Shown here: positions 53,257 to 61,549 of the stretch, piece by piece
Layout of the letters: every line of letters starts with the position of its first letter
Position numbering within the stretch: the stretch's first letter is position 1
Assembly (NCBI GenBank): GCA_002482545.1
Contig: DLGF01000012.1
Coordinates: 103,915-167,914, forward strand
DNA from: Sporomusaceae bacterium UBA7701
GTDB taxonomy: Bacteria > Bacillota > Negativicutes > Sporomusales > UBA7701
Direction: 5' to 3'
Length of the DNA stretch: 64,000 bases
Position numbers and translations under genes: made by a program
Notes under the pieces: generated by a model
Told to the model about the DNA's origin: nothing
Database searches by the model: none
What the model saw: only the letters and a program-made list of their open reading frames with translations

Positions 53257-53576
53257 CAGGCTGGTGAGAAAGTTTTAGATTCACGTCCTGATTTCGCGAA
53301 TTCTTTCAGCGTCCGTTGCTTATACGCAAGTAAATTCACGAGCAGTGTGCGGGCCGCACCGGAAGAGCGTACTAGCCGGAAGATGTTTATTAAGCTGCGG
53401 GAAGCGTCAGCGTCGGAGCGTTCATAAACATCTTCCGCGTTTAGGCAAGAAGCCGCATACTTCGGGCGTACGCAAGCAAGTCTTAAAGCCAAGTGCGCAA
53501 TTTCTTAGCGCGCACGCTTAGAGGCGCGGCCTACCTCTTGCGGGTACGCCGCAGATGGGCGTTTCTCGCCAGCCCG
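53257..53576 (+). repeat. dispersed structured repeat, copy C (320 bp)
   Basis: The ends CAGGCTGGTGAGAAAG and TTTCTCGCCAGCCCG pair with changes that preserve the stem relative to copies A and B. The 5' block has CACGTCCTGATTT, TTCTTTCAGCGTCCGTTGC, TTGC-N6-GCAA and GTGTGCGGGCCGCACCGG; the 3' block has AAGTGCGCAA, TCTTAGCGCG and CTACCTCTTGCGGGT. A central insert forms a perfect 14-bp hairpin CGGAAGATGTTTAT / ATAAACATCTTCCG (53377-53390 and 53424-53437) that the other copies lack. It fills most of the 53137-53609 gap. Confidence 0.85.
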
Positions 53577-53609
53577 GCATAAAGATATGATATTCAGGAG
53601 GGCAACAAC

Positions 53610-54257
53610 TTGCGCAGACCAATTCTCGCGACGATCACCGTACTCCTTCTCGCCGGGCTGGCGGCTGCCTGGTGGAAGTCCCTTCCCCCGCCGCCCGTCA
53701 CCATTGTCCCGGCTGAAGTTTCCCGCGGCAACGGTGTTTTGACTTATCCCAAAATAAGCGGGACGCGGACGATGGGCGACGCCATGACGCAAACCATCGC
53801 CACCGAAATCGACCGCTTTGCCCAGGTATTCGCCCAGCCTGACATCAGCGGAAAGGTAACCTATCAGGTCGAGTTCAACCAGAAGGGGCTCCTCAGTGTA
53901 ACGCTTCAGGAAATGTACTATCAGCACCGGGCCGCTCACCCGATGACCTACTTGCGGGCCTTTACCTTTTCCACCCAAGCGGGCCGGGTGCTGCGGCTGG
54001 AAGACCTCTTCCGACCCGGCAGCGACTTCCGTTCCGTATTGGATCAGCACATGAAGCGCCAGCTCGCCGAGCGGGATGTCCCGTTGCTCACGCCCTTCAC
54101 CGGCGTGCAGGACGGCCAGGAATTTTACCTGACGGCGGACGGCTTGGTTCTGTACTATCAATTATACGAATTCACCCCTTATGTTTGGGGCTTCCTGCGG
54201 TTTACCGTTCCCTACGGGGATTTGGCGGACCTGCTCCGGCCCGAATACCGCCCCTGA
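53610..54257 (+). CDS. secreted or membrane-anchored DUF3298 domain protein
   Basis: A 215-residue protein from a TTG start after CAGGAGGG. An N-terminal hydrophobic segment (ILATITVLLLAGLAAAWW) anchors or exports it. The DUF3298-like part includes FTFSTQAGRVLRLEDLF, QEFYLTADGLVLYYQLYEFTPYVWGF and VPYGDLADLL. This domain is found in RsiV-type anti-sigma factors and stand-alone secreted proteins. There is no anti-sigma region here. Function unknown. Confidence 0.82.
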   Translation: MRRPILATITVLLLAGLAAAWWKSLPPPPVTIVPAEVSRGNGVLTYPKISGTRTMGDAMTQTIATEIDRFAQVFAQPDISGKVTYQVEFNQKGLLSVTLQEMYYQHRAAHPMTYLRAFTFSTQAGRVLRLEDLFRPGSDFRSVLDQHMKRQLAERDVPLLTPFTGVQDGQEFYLTADGLVLYYQLYEFTPYVWGFLRFTVPYGDLADLLRPEYRP

Positions 54258-54303
54258 CTTTCCTTGCCGGCGCCGGGCAAGGGCCGGATGGGACGCTAAC
54301 GAG

Positions 54304-54328
54304 AAAAACCGCCTTTTAAGGCGGTTAT
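54304..54328 (-). terminator. intrinsic terminator after tatD
   Basis: AACCGCCTT / AAGGCGGTT overlaps the stop codon and is followed on the minus strand by TTTCTC. Confidence 0.7.
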
Positions 54329-55104
54329 TGAATCCCAAACAAACGCTTGGTATTCTCGGTTGTAATCCTTGCCAGCTGCTCCGGCTCGATATTCCGCAGG
54401 CCGGCTATGGTTTCAGCCACCAACCGGACATAAGCCGGCTCGTTTCGCCGGCCCCGATGGGGCTCGGGCGTCAGATAAGGCGAATCGGTCTCCACCAGCA
54501 GCCTGTCCAGCGGAATTGTTTTGGCTACTTCTTTTAATTTATGGGCATTGGCAAACGTAACCGGGCCGGCGAAGGACAAGTAAAGGCCCATCGCCAGAAC
54601 CTCCCGGGCCATCTCCAGGCTGCCGGAAAAGCAGTGGAAGACGCCGGACAGCCCTGCTCCCTCCTTCTTCATAACCGCCAGCAGATCGGCGTGGGCCTCG
54701 CGGTCATGGATAATGACCGGCTTGCCAAGCTGCCTCGCCAGGTCAAGCTGCCGGATAAAGACGGCTTTTTGCACGTCCCGGGGGGAAAAGTCGTAATGAT
54801 AATCCAGCCCGATTTCGCCAATCGCGACAACCTTCGGGCGGACCGCCCATTCGGCCAGCTTGGGATAATCGGTCTCCCGCGCGTCCTTGGCGTCGTGGGG
54901 ATGAATGCCGACCGCGGCGTACACCGGCTCGTACTGTTCGGCGAGGTCTACCGCCCGCGCCGAGGAAAACATATCGGCGCCGGCGTTCAGGATTCCGCCG
55001 ATTCCATTTTCCAGCGCCCTGGCTATCGTCGCCTCCCGGTCCTCGTTGAATTTTTTGTCATCAATATGGGCATGGGAATCAAAAAGCATGATTTTCTCCA
55101 TCAT
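54325..55104 (-). CDS. tatD: TatD-family metal-dependent deoxyribonuclease
   Basis: A 259-residue TIM-barrel hydrolase: DSHAHIDDKKF, AVGIHPHDAK, AIGEIGLDYH, and VETDSPYLTPEPHRGRRNEP carry the metal ligands. The start ATG is preceded by TTGGAGGCTTTTAC. It lies downstream of metG as in Bacillus (metS-yabD). Confidence 0.93.
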   Translation of the reverse strand: MMEKIMLFDSHAHIDDKKFNEDREATIARALENGIGGILNAGADMFSSARAVDLAEQYEPVYAAVGIHPHDAKDARETDYPKLAEWAVRPKVVAIGEIGLDYHYDFSPRDVQKAVFIRQLDLARQLGKPVIIHDREAHADLLAVMKKEGAGLSGVFHCFSGSLEMAREVLAMGLYLSFAGPVTFANAHKLKEVAKTIPLDRLLVETDSPYLTPEPHRGRRNEPAYVRLVAETIAGLRNIEPEQLARITTENTKRLFGIQ

Positions 55105-55228
55105 GTAAAAGCCTCCAACCAGAACCTAAAACGCGAGCCGGCTTCCACCCGCCGGTCAGCCGGGGAGCCGCGCAGGCTCCCGCCCGACCGCCATAAGTGA
55201 TGCCGCCGGCCCGTGATTTTGCAATATT

Positions 55229-57151
55229 TTACTTGACCTTGCTGCCGGGAGGCAATCCCTCACCTGACACCAGCGTCAATTTCTCGCCGCTGGATGCGGC
55301 CAGCAGCATGCCTTGGGACTCCAGCCCGCGGATCTTGGCCGGTTTCAAGTTGGCTATCACCACGATTTCTTTGCCGATCAGTTCCTCCGGCTTGTAGTGA
55401 AGGGCGATTCCGGACACGATGGTCCGTTCCTCGAAGCCCAGATCCACCCTCAGTTTGAGCAGCTTATCCGCTTTTTCCACCTTCTCGGCCGCCACGATTT
55501 TGGCCGTGCGGAGATCGATCTTGGCAAAATCTTCAATCGAAATTTCCGGCAAAACAGACGCTGCCGCGGCCGGCGCAACAGAAGGCGCTTCAGGCTCGGC
55601 GGCGCCCGGAGCTTCTTTCTCTTCGATCCGCGGGAAGATGGCTTCCGGCACCGCGACCTTGGTTCCGGCCGGGAAAAGCCCCCAGCGCTGCGCGTCGTTG
55701 AGCCGGATTCCGGTCAGCGTCTCACCGAGGCCGAGCTGCTGCCAGATCCGGGGCGAGGTCTGCGGCATAAAGGGCGAAATGAGAATGGCGACAATCCGAA
55801 GCGCCTCCACCAGGGTATAAAGGACAGTATCCAGACGGTCCTTTTTGGCGGGATCCTTCGCCAGCGCCCAAGGGCCGGTCTCGTCGATGTACTTGTTGGC
55901 CCGGCCGATAAAGGTCCATATTTCTTTAAGTGCCGCATTGATTTCATTTTTCTCCATGGCCTGCTCGTAAGCCGCGGCCGTTTCCTGGGCCAGGCGGATG
56001 ATGTTGTCGTCGGCCGGGGCCTTCTCTTTTGGCGCCGCGACCACGCCGCCGTTGAAGCGGTTGACCATCGTCAGCGTCCGATGCAGCAGATTGCCGAGAT
56101 CGTTCGCCAGGTCAGCGTTAATCCGGTTGATGAGCGCGTCCCGCGAGAAGTTGCCGTCACTGCCCAGCATGATTTCCCGGAGCAGGAAATAGCGGATGGC
56201 GTCGGCGCCGAATTCTTCGATCAGGCCAAGCGGATCAACGACATTTCCTTTGGATTTGGACATCTTGTCGCCCTCGATCACCAGCCAGCCATGTCCGTAG
56301 ACCTGTTTCGGCAGCTCAATCCCGAGGGCCATCAGAATAATCGGCCAGATGATGGAATGGAATCGGACGATTTCCTTGCCGACCAAATGGATATCCGCCG
56401 GCCAATACTTGGAAAATTTGGAACGGTCGTGCAAAAATCCGGCAGCAGTGATATAATTGGTAAGAGCGTCGAACCATACATAAACGACGTGCTTCGTGTC
56501 GAAGGGGACCGGGATGCCCCAGTCGAACGTTGTACGGGACACGCACAGGTCTTCCAGTCCGCTCTTGATGAAGTTTATCATCTCGTTGCGGCGCGAGGTC
56601 GGCTGGATAAAGTCCGGATTTTCCTCAATATAGGCCAGTAAACGGTCCTGGTATTTCGACATCCGGAAAAAGTAGCTTTCCTCTTTGAGGAGTTCCACCG
56701 CCCGGCCGCAGTCGGGGCATTTGCCGTCGGCCAGCTGGCGCTCCAGCCAGAAGGTCTCGCAGGGCGTGCAGTACCACCCTGAGTACTCGGCCTTATAGAT
56801 GTCGCCCTGGTCGTAAATCTTCTGGAAAATGGTCTGCACCACTTCGCGGTGCCGCTGTTCGGTGGTCCGGATAAAATCATCGTTGGAAATGGCAAGCTTC
56901 TCCCAGAGAAGCTTGAACGAAGCGACAATTCGATCTACATAGGCCAGCGGCGTAACCCCATTTTCCGCAGCTTTCCGTTGAATCTTCTGGCCGTGTTCAT
57001 CCGAACCGGTCAAAAAGAACACATCATAGTCCGCCAACCGCCTGTACCGTGCTATGGCGTCGGCAATCGTGGTACAATAGGCGTGGCCGATATGAAGCTT
57101 ATCGCTGGGGTAATAAATGGGGGTAGAGATATAAAAAGTTCTTTTATCCAT
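55229..57151 (-). CDS. metG: methionine-tRNA ligase
   Basis: A 640-residue enzyme: KLHIGHAY (HIGH) near residue 20, a knuckle with CTPCETFW and CPDCGR, and KMSKSKGN near residue 300. Residues 535-640 form a C-terminal EMAP-II-like tRNA-binding domain (FAKIDLRTAKIVAAEKVEKADKL). A linker rich in Ala, Pro and Glu precedes it (about residue 505-535). The leader is only about 45 bp, so no T-box or SAM riboswitch fits. Confidence 0.96.
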   Translation of the reverse strand: MDKRTFYISTPIYYPSDKLHIGHAYCTTIADAIARYRRLADYDVFFLTGSDEHGQKIQRKAAENGVTPLAYVDRIVASFKLLWEKLAISNDDFIRTTEQRHREVVQTIFQKIYDQGDIYKAEYSGWYCTPCETFWLERQLADGKCPDCGRAVELLKEESYFFRMSKYQDRLLAYIEENPDFIQPTSRRNEMINFIKSGLEDLCVSRTTFDWGIPVPFDTKHVVYVWFDALTNYITAAGFLHDRSKFSKYWPADIHLVGKEIVRFHSIIWPIILMALGIELPKQVYGHGWLVIEGDKMSKSKGNVVDPLGLIEEFGADAIRYFLLREIMLGSDGNFSRDALINRINADLANDLGNLLHRTLTMVNRFNGGVVAAPKEKAPADDNIIRLAQETAAAYEQAMEKNEINAALKEIWTFIGRANKYIDETGPWALAKDPAKKDRLDTVLYTLVEALRIVAILISPFMPQTSPRIWQQLGLGETLTGIRLNDAQRWGLFPAGTKVAVPEAIFPRIEEKEAPGAAEPEAPSVAPAAAASVLPEISIEDFAKIDLRTAKIVAAEKVEKADKLLKLRVDLGFEERTIVSGIALHYKPEELIGKEIVVIANLKPAKIRGLESQGMLLAASSGEKLTLVSGEGLPPGSKVK

Positions 57152-57201
57152 ATAAGCTCCTCCTTATGTCTATGAATTATTTTCCATTACATATTCATTC
57201 A

Positions 57202-57231
57202 ATTATAGATAATTCCTAGGTTTCTTGTCAA
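57202..57231 (-). promoter_or_regulatory. promoter of metG
   Basis: On the minus strand TTGACA, an 18 bp spacer and TATAAT, both perfect hexamers, lie about 50 bp before the metG start. Confidence 0.85.
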
Positions 57232-57295
57232 TTCTTCTTCCAGTTTTCCAGAAAGTTACACCGTTCGAATATTTATACACCCTATTTTTTAGTGG

Positions 57296-57324
57296 TTGAC
57301 AAGCTTTGTAATTTTTGGTATTAT
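57296..57324 (+). promoter_or_regulatory. abrB: sigma-A promoter of abrB
   Basis: TTGACA, a 17 bp spacer and TATTAT. Initiation is expected near 57331, about 42 bp upstream of the start codon. Confidence 0.88.
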
Positions 57325-57338
57325 TTAGGTAGACAAAA

Positions 57339-57357
57339 ATTGTCGAACATTGTTGAA
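57339..57357 (+). promoter_or_regulatory. tandem Spo0A boxes downstream of the abrB promoter
   Basis: ATTGTCGAA (57339-57347) and ATTGTTGAA (57349-57357) each match the 0A box TTTGTCRAA at most positions and are spaced 10 bp start to start, one helical turn, as for tandem Spo0A binding. They lie about 8-26 bp after the expected start site, the place where Spo0A represses abrB in Bacillus. Confidence 0.7.
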
Positions 57358-57372
57358 AAGGGAGCTGAGTCA

Positions 57373-57621
57373 ATGAAATCAACTGGCATTGTACGCAAGG
57401 TGGATGAATTAGGAAGAGTCGTAATCCCGATCGAACTACGGCGCACCCTGGACATCGAGGAAAAAGATGCGCTTGAAATTTATGTCGATAATGACCGCAT
57501 TATTCTCCGCAAATATGAACCAGCTTGTGTGTTCTGCGGCAACGCCGATGAAGTCACCAACTTCAAAGGCAAGAATGTATGTAAGGAATGCCTTACCAGC
57601 ATGGGACAAAAGGCTGTATAA
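57373..57621 (+). CDS. abrB: AbrB transition-state regulator
   Basis: The ATG gives 82 residues. The N-terminal swapped-hairpin DNA-binding domain is STGIVRKVDELGRVVIPIELRRTL. The C-terminal half carries CVFCGNADE and CKECL, a zinc-ribbon form typical of clostridial AbrB. It represses stationary-phase and early sporulation genes. Two Spo0A-like boxes lie in the leader, and a strong terminator follows. Confidence 0.95.
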   Translation: MKSTGIVRKVDELGRVVIPIELRRTLDIEEKDALEIYVDNDRIILRKYEPACVFCGNADEVTNFKGKNVCKECLTSMGQKAV

Positions 57622-57628
57622 TACGGGT

Positions 57629-57667
57629 TGAACAAGAGGCTGTCTTCGGGCAGCCTCTTGTTTTTGC
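57629..57667 (+). terminator. intrinsic terminator after abrB
   Basis: AACAAGAGGCTG / CAGCCTCTTGTT, a 12-bp stem, is followed by TTTGCG. Confidence 0.9.
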
Positions 57668-57699
57668 GTCCGGCCCAAGGCCCCCCATGAGGCTTGTGT

Positions 57700-58554
57700 C
57701 TATTCCTCCGCGGCCAGCACAGCCTGGTAGACCGCCCGCCGGGGCAGGCCGCGCTCGACAGCCACGCGCCGGATGGCTTCCTTTTTAGCCAAGCCGCCGG
57801 CCACCAGCGCGGCCACGGCTTCGACCGGCGGGAGCGGGTTGTCCCGGGCAGCCGGAGCCTCTCCGGCCGCCCCCCCCACAACCAGGGTAAACTCGCCGCG
57901 GGGCGGAACGGCTTTAAACCGTTCGGCCAGCGACAACAGCGTACCGCGCACGAACTCTTCGAACTTTTTCGTCAGTTCCCGTCCGGCGACAGCCGGGCGG
58001 TCGCCCAGATGTTCCGCCAGCTCGGCCAGAGTCGATTCGATCCGGTGCGGCGCCTCATAAAACAAGAGCGTATGAGGCTCGCGGGCGAGACCGGCGAGAA
58101 CTTCCCGCCGGCGCTTGGCGGTCTTGGGGAGAAAGCCGGCAAAAAGAAAAGTCCTCGTGTCAAGCCCTGAACAGACGAGCGCGGACAATGCGGCGCTGGG
58201 TCCGGGGACCGGTGAAACCGTGATCCCGGCCGCTATAGCCTGACCGACCAAGTCCGTACCGGGATCGGAGATGCCGGGCAAGCCGGCGTCGCTCACCACC
58301 GCCAGACTCTCGCCCGCCAGCAGCCGGGCGATGAGTTCAGGTCCCCGGTCGGCTTTGTTATGCTCATGATAACTGACGAGCGGCGTCTTTATAGCGAAAT
58401 GGCTCAGGAGCTTTCGGGTGTGCCGGGTGTCCTCGGCGGCAATCGCCGCCACTTCCTGAAGCACCCGGACCGCCCGGTAGGTCATGTCTTCCAGGTTGCC
58501 GATCGGCGTGGCGCATAAGTATAGTGTGCCAGGTCTGTCCATCCTGCTATTCAC
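57700..58554 (-). CDS. rsmI: 16S rRNA (cytidine1402-2'-O)-methyltransferase
   Basis: A 284-residue tetrapyrrole-methylase-fold enzyme with LYLCATPIGNLEDMTYRAVRVL, AEDTRHTRKLLSHF, SDAGLPGISDPG and FYEAPHRI. It lies in the Bacillus order ricT-yabB-...-rsmI-abrB. The start overlaps the yabB stop by 8 bp. Confidence 0.95.
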   Translation of the reverse strand: MNSRMDRPGTLYLCATPIGNLEDMTYRAVRVLQEVAAIAAEDTRHTRKLLSHFAIKTPLVSYHEHNKADRGPELIARLLAGESLAVVSDAGLPGISDPGTDLVGQAIAAGITVSPVPGPSAALSALVCSGLDTRTFLFAGFLPKTAKRRREVLAGLAREPHTLLFYEAPHRIESTLAELAEHLGDRPAVAGRELTKKFEEFVRGTLLSLAERFKAVPPRGEFTLVVGGAAGEAPAARDNPLPPVEAVAALVAGGLAKKEAIRRVAVERGLPRRAVYQAVLAAEE

Positions 58555-59293
58555 CTGCCTGGTAATAGGCCATTATTTCATTGCTATAGGTTCCCTCGGG
58601 ATGATAAACAAATAGTGGCGGCAGCACAGACAGTCCTGGTCGGCCTGCCCGCACCCCTTCCACCAATAATAGCTTCGCCTTTTTATCCGCCATCGGATGA
58701 ACCAGCCGCAACCGTTTCGGCTCAATGCCGGCCTTGTTCATGACCGCCATGATCTCCGTCAGCCGTTCGGCAAGATGCACCATGGCAAATCGCCCGCCCT
58801 GCCGGATAACGCTCCGGGCCGCGGCAACGAAGTCCGTCAAGGTTCCGGCCGTTTCATGCCTCGCAGCCGCCACTCCGGGCAGCGGGCTGATCTTGCCGCC
58901 GCCGAGCGGCCGGTAAGGCGGATTCGTCACAACCAGATCCCACTGGTCGCAGGGCAGCAGTGCCTTGTCAAGCTCCCGTACGTCCCCGCGGACCACCGAC
59001 ACCCGTTCCGCCAGCTTGTTGAGCCGAATGCTCCGCTCAGCCATCTGGGCCATCCTCGGATTGATTTCCACCCCGCAGGCAACGGAAACGCCCCTGGCGG
59101 CAAGCAGCAACCCGAGCACCCCGGTTCCGGCCCCCAGGTCCAGGGCCTTGTCCCCGGGGCGGACGGTGGCGAAATGGGCCAAGAGCACCGAATCCAGCGA
59201 AAAGCGGAATTCCTGCCCTTGCTGGATTATTTTCAAGCCGTTGATCAGAAGGTCATCCACCCGTTCGCCCGGGAGCAGGCTCTCACTGTCCAT
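58547..59293 (-). CDS. yabB: tRNA1(Val) (adenine37-N6)-methyltransferase family protein (YabB)
   Basis: The ATG after AAAGAGGATA gives 248 residues starting MDSESLLPGERVDDL. ALDLGAGTGVLGLLLAARG is the SAM-binding strand, and VTNPPYRP the catalytic N-P-P-Y. Bacillus YabB and E. coli TrmN6 belong here. An upstream extension runs into the ricT frame and is not used. It overlaps the ricT stop by 11 bp. Confidence 0.9.
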   Translation of the reverse strand: MDSESLLPGERVDDLLINGLKIIQQGQEFRFSLDSVLLAHFATVRPGDKALDLGAGTGVLGLLLAARGVSVACGVEINPRMAQMAERSIRLNKLAERVSVVRGDVRELDKALLPCDQWDLVVTNPPYRPLGGGKISPLPGVAAARHETAGTLTDFVAAARSVIRQGGRFAMVHLAERLTEIMAVMNKAGIEPKRLRLVHPMADKKAKLLLVEGVRAGRPGLSVLPPLFVYHPEGTYSNEIMAYYQAGE

Positions 59294-60101
59294 TATCCTC
59301 TTTTTCCACCACTTCTTCCCAGGCGATCTCCAGCATTCGGCCGTCGCCAAGCTGAATGGCCGCCGTCCGCTTGCTCTGGTTGACCGACACGATTTTGCCT
59401 TCGCCCTCAATGGTTACGGCTTCACGCCCGACTACCGGAGCCGCGACTTTTTTGCAGCAGGATCCGTAGCAGTCGCTCTCGTATTTCAGGCAGCACATCA
59501 GCCTGCCGCAAATTCCGGAGATTTTGGTAGGATTGAGGGATAAATTCTGGTCTTTGGCCATGCGGATGGATACGGGCTCGAAGTCTCCGAGAAAGGTGGA
59601 GCAGCATAACGGCCGGCCGCAGCAGCCGATTCCTCCGACCATTTTAGCCTCATCCCGCACGCCGATCTGCCTCAGCTCGATGCGGGTCCGGAATACGGCC
59701 GCCAGGTCCTTCACCAGTTCGCGAAAGTCGATGCGACCTTCGGCGGTGAAATAAAAAATAATCTTGTTAACATCAAAGGTATATTCCACATCCACCAGGT
59801 TCATCGGCAGGCCATGCGCCTGGATTTTTTGCTCGCAGATCCGGAAGGCTTCCTGCTCTTTGGCCTGGTTCTCCCGCACCTTGGCCTCATCCGCGGGTGA
59901 GGCTTTGCGCTGCACCGGCTTGAGCGGAGCGACAATATCCTCTTCCTTGACTTGGCGCGGGCCAATGACCACTTCGCCGTATTCGAGCCCCCGCGCCGTC
60001 TCGACAATGACATGCTCCCCGGCTTCGATAACGAGTTGACCGGGATCAAAATAATATATTTTACCGGCTTTCTTAAACCGTATACCGACAACTGTCTGCA
60101 A
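59283..60101 (-). CDS. ricT: PSP1-domain protein RicT (YaaT)
   Basis: The TTG after AAGGAGGG (8 bp spacing) gives 272 residues beginning QTVVGIRFKKAGKIYYF. The PSP1 domain has CCGRPLCCSTFLGDFEPVSI and ISGICGRLMCCLKYE, the cysteine cluster that holds iron-sulphur clusters in the RicAFT (YaaT-YlbF-YmcA) complex. That complex speeds the sporulation phosphorelay and aids RNase Y. ricA and ricF are not in the window. Confidence 0.93.
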   Translation of the reverse strand: MQTVVGIRFKKAGKIYYFDPGQLVIEAGEHVIVETARGLEYGEVVIGPRQVKEEDIVAPLKPVQRKASPADEAKVRENQAKEQEAFRICEQKIQAHGLPMNLVDVEYTFDVNKIIFYFTAEGRIDFRELVKDLAAVFRTRIELRQIGVRDEAKMVGGIGCCGRPLCCSTFLGDFEPVSIRMAKDQNLSLNPTKISGICGRLMCCLKYESDCYGSCCKKVAAPVVGREAVTIEGEGKIVSVNQSKRTAAIQLGDGRMLEIAWEEVVEKEDNGQ

Positions 60102-60102
60102 C

Positions 60103-61095
60103 CTAGTATCCCTCCTTGGCCGCCTCAAGTAATTTTATAAACATCGCTTCGCAGGCAAGCCGGGTATTGGCATTGGTGCCAAGCGCCCGCTGCGTTTCCG
60201 CAACCGCCGCGATCGCCCGGCAGAGCCGCTCCTCATCCCACTCCGCGGTCATCGGCCTAAGCCGATCGGAAAGATCGGGATTGAGCAGCAATTCTTCCTG
60301 CCCGGACAGCAGTACGAACAAGTCCCGTAGAATCAGACTGATATGAGACAGGCACTCCGCCAAATCCTTTGCTTCCAGCTTGTCCAGCGCCGCCGGGGCC
60401 TCCCAAGCAATTTCCGGGCCACCCGCAGTCAGCGCCGCCACGATCGTCGCCGCCCGGTCCCGCAGGGCAAGGCCCTCCGGGGCCAGCAGCGCCAATGCCT
60501 TTCCAACCCGTCCGCCGCTTAAGCGCGCTGCCACTGTTGCCTCCGACGCTCCCCAGCCCTTGGCGGCGAGAAATTCAGTAAGCACTTTAGGGGTCAGCGG
60601 TCTGAACGAAAGCACCCGGCACCGGGAAACCACCGTCGAAAGCAGGATGTGGGGCGAGGATGCCGTAAGGATAAATACCGTCTCCGTCGGCGGCTCCTCC
60701 AGCACTTTAAGCAGGCTGTTCGCCGCCTGGGTCGTAAGCCGTTCCGACTCTTCCAGAATAACGACGCGCCGAAACCCGTGATAAGGGGCCAGCGCCGCCT
60801 CATGCTGCAGCGCCCGGATCTGGTCTATTTTTAAGCTGGCCCCGTCGCTCGCCAACTCAAGCAGATCGGGATGGGTGCCCTGCGTGATCTGGCGGCAGGC
60901 CGCACAACCGCCGCAGGGTTTTTCCCCCTGTCCGCCGGTGCACAGCAAGCCGGCGGCAAACACCCGGGCCGTGAGCATCTTTCCCAGTCCGGAAGGGCCG
61001 GCGAAGAGCACGGCATGGGGAACCTGCCCGGACCTCAGCATGGTTCGGAGCATGGATACTACGCCGGAATGTCCGGCGATCTCTTCCCAGCGCAT
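60103..61095 (-). CDS. holB: DNA polymerase III delta-prime subunit
   Basis: The product is 330 residues. GPSGLGKMLTA replaces the P-loop Ser/Thr with Met, common in the delta-prime subunit, which binds but does not need ATP hydrolysis. CTGGQGEKPCGGCAAC is the zinc module, and SANSLLKVLEEPP-like NSLLKVLEEPPTET the arginine-finger region. It loads the sliding clamp. It is 7 bp downstream of yaaR. Confidence 0.92.
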   Translation of the reverse strand: MRWEEIAGHSGVVSMLRTMLRSGQVPHAVLFAGPSGLGKMLTARVFAAGLLCTGGQGEKPCGGCAACRQITQGTHPDLLELASDGASLKIDQIRALQHEAALAPYHGFRRVVILEESERLTTQAANSLLKVLEEPPTETVFILTASSPHILLSTVVSRCRVLSFRPLTPKVLTEFLAAKGWGASEATVAARLSGGRVGKALALLAPEGLALRDRAATIVAALTAGGPEIAWEAPAALDKLEAKDLAECLSHISLILRDLFVLLSGQEELLLNPDLSDRLRPMTAEWDEERLCRAIAAVAETQRALGTNANTRLACEAMFIKLLEAAKEGY

Positions 61096-61102
61096 AGGCA
61101 CC

Positions 61103-61549
61103 TCAACTGTACAGATCGACCAACATTCCGCGAATGGCGTCCAATCTGTCCATAATCGCCAATTGCCGTTCCTGGCCTGCACGAACGTCTTCAGCCAGCC
61201 CGGTCAATTGGTTATCGATCTCTTTGATGGTTGCATACATTTTTTGCCGCCCATGGCGATCCCAGCCGGTTTGCGATTGCAAGGTGTAGGCCCGGCCGAC
61301 CACCTCGGCGAGAAAGCTGCGGACAAGCTCCCGGTAGCTCTTCAGTTCCGCGTAAGTCGGAGCATAGCCCAGACGGTTGCCTTGGGCGGTAATCTGCTCC
61401 AGTAAGCTGTTGAGGCGTTCCAGCGACACATCGTCCTGAACCTTGCGAAGGTCTGCCGCGAATTGGCCGCTGGATCTTTCCGCCCTGCCGGGCGTCTCCC
61501 GCTCCGGGATGACTTGCGGGTTGGTTGAGCGCATGTTATTGATCTTCAC
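61103..61549 (-). CDS. yaaR: YaaR family protein (DUF327)
   Basis: A 148-residue helical protein with GQFAADLRKVQDDVSLERLNSLLEQITAQGNRLGYAPTYAELKSYRELVRSFLAEVVGRAYTLQ, the DUF327 core. Function is unknown. It overlaps the tmk stop by 14 bp. The order tmk-yaaR-holB-ricT is as in Bacillus (tmk-yaaQ-yaaR-holB-yaaT), lacking only yaaQ. Confidence 0.88.
   Translation of the reverse strand: MKINNMRSTNPQVIPERETPGRAERSSGQFAADLRKVQDDVSLERLNSLLEQITAQGNRLGYAPTYAELKSYRELVRSFLAEVVGRAYTLQSQTGWDRHGRQKMYATIKEIDNQLTGLAEDVRAGQERQLAIMDRLDAIRGMLVDLYS

Noticed and set aside
53257..53576. Group II intron or its domain V as an explanation of the GTGTGCGGGCCGCAC block
   Set aside because: The surrounding sequence lacks a domain V GNRA-type hairpin with AGC catalytic triad and no reverse transcriptase is present.
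57152..57201. T-box or SAM riboswitch before metG
   Set aside because: The promoter is only about 50 bp from the start codon, leaving no room for either element.
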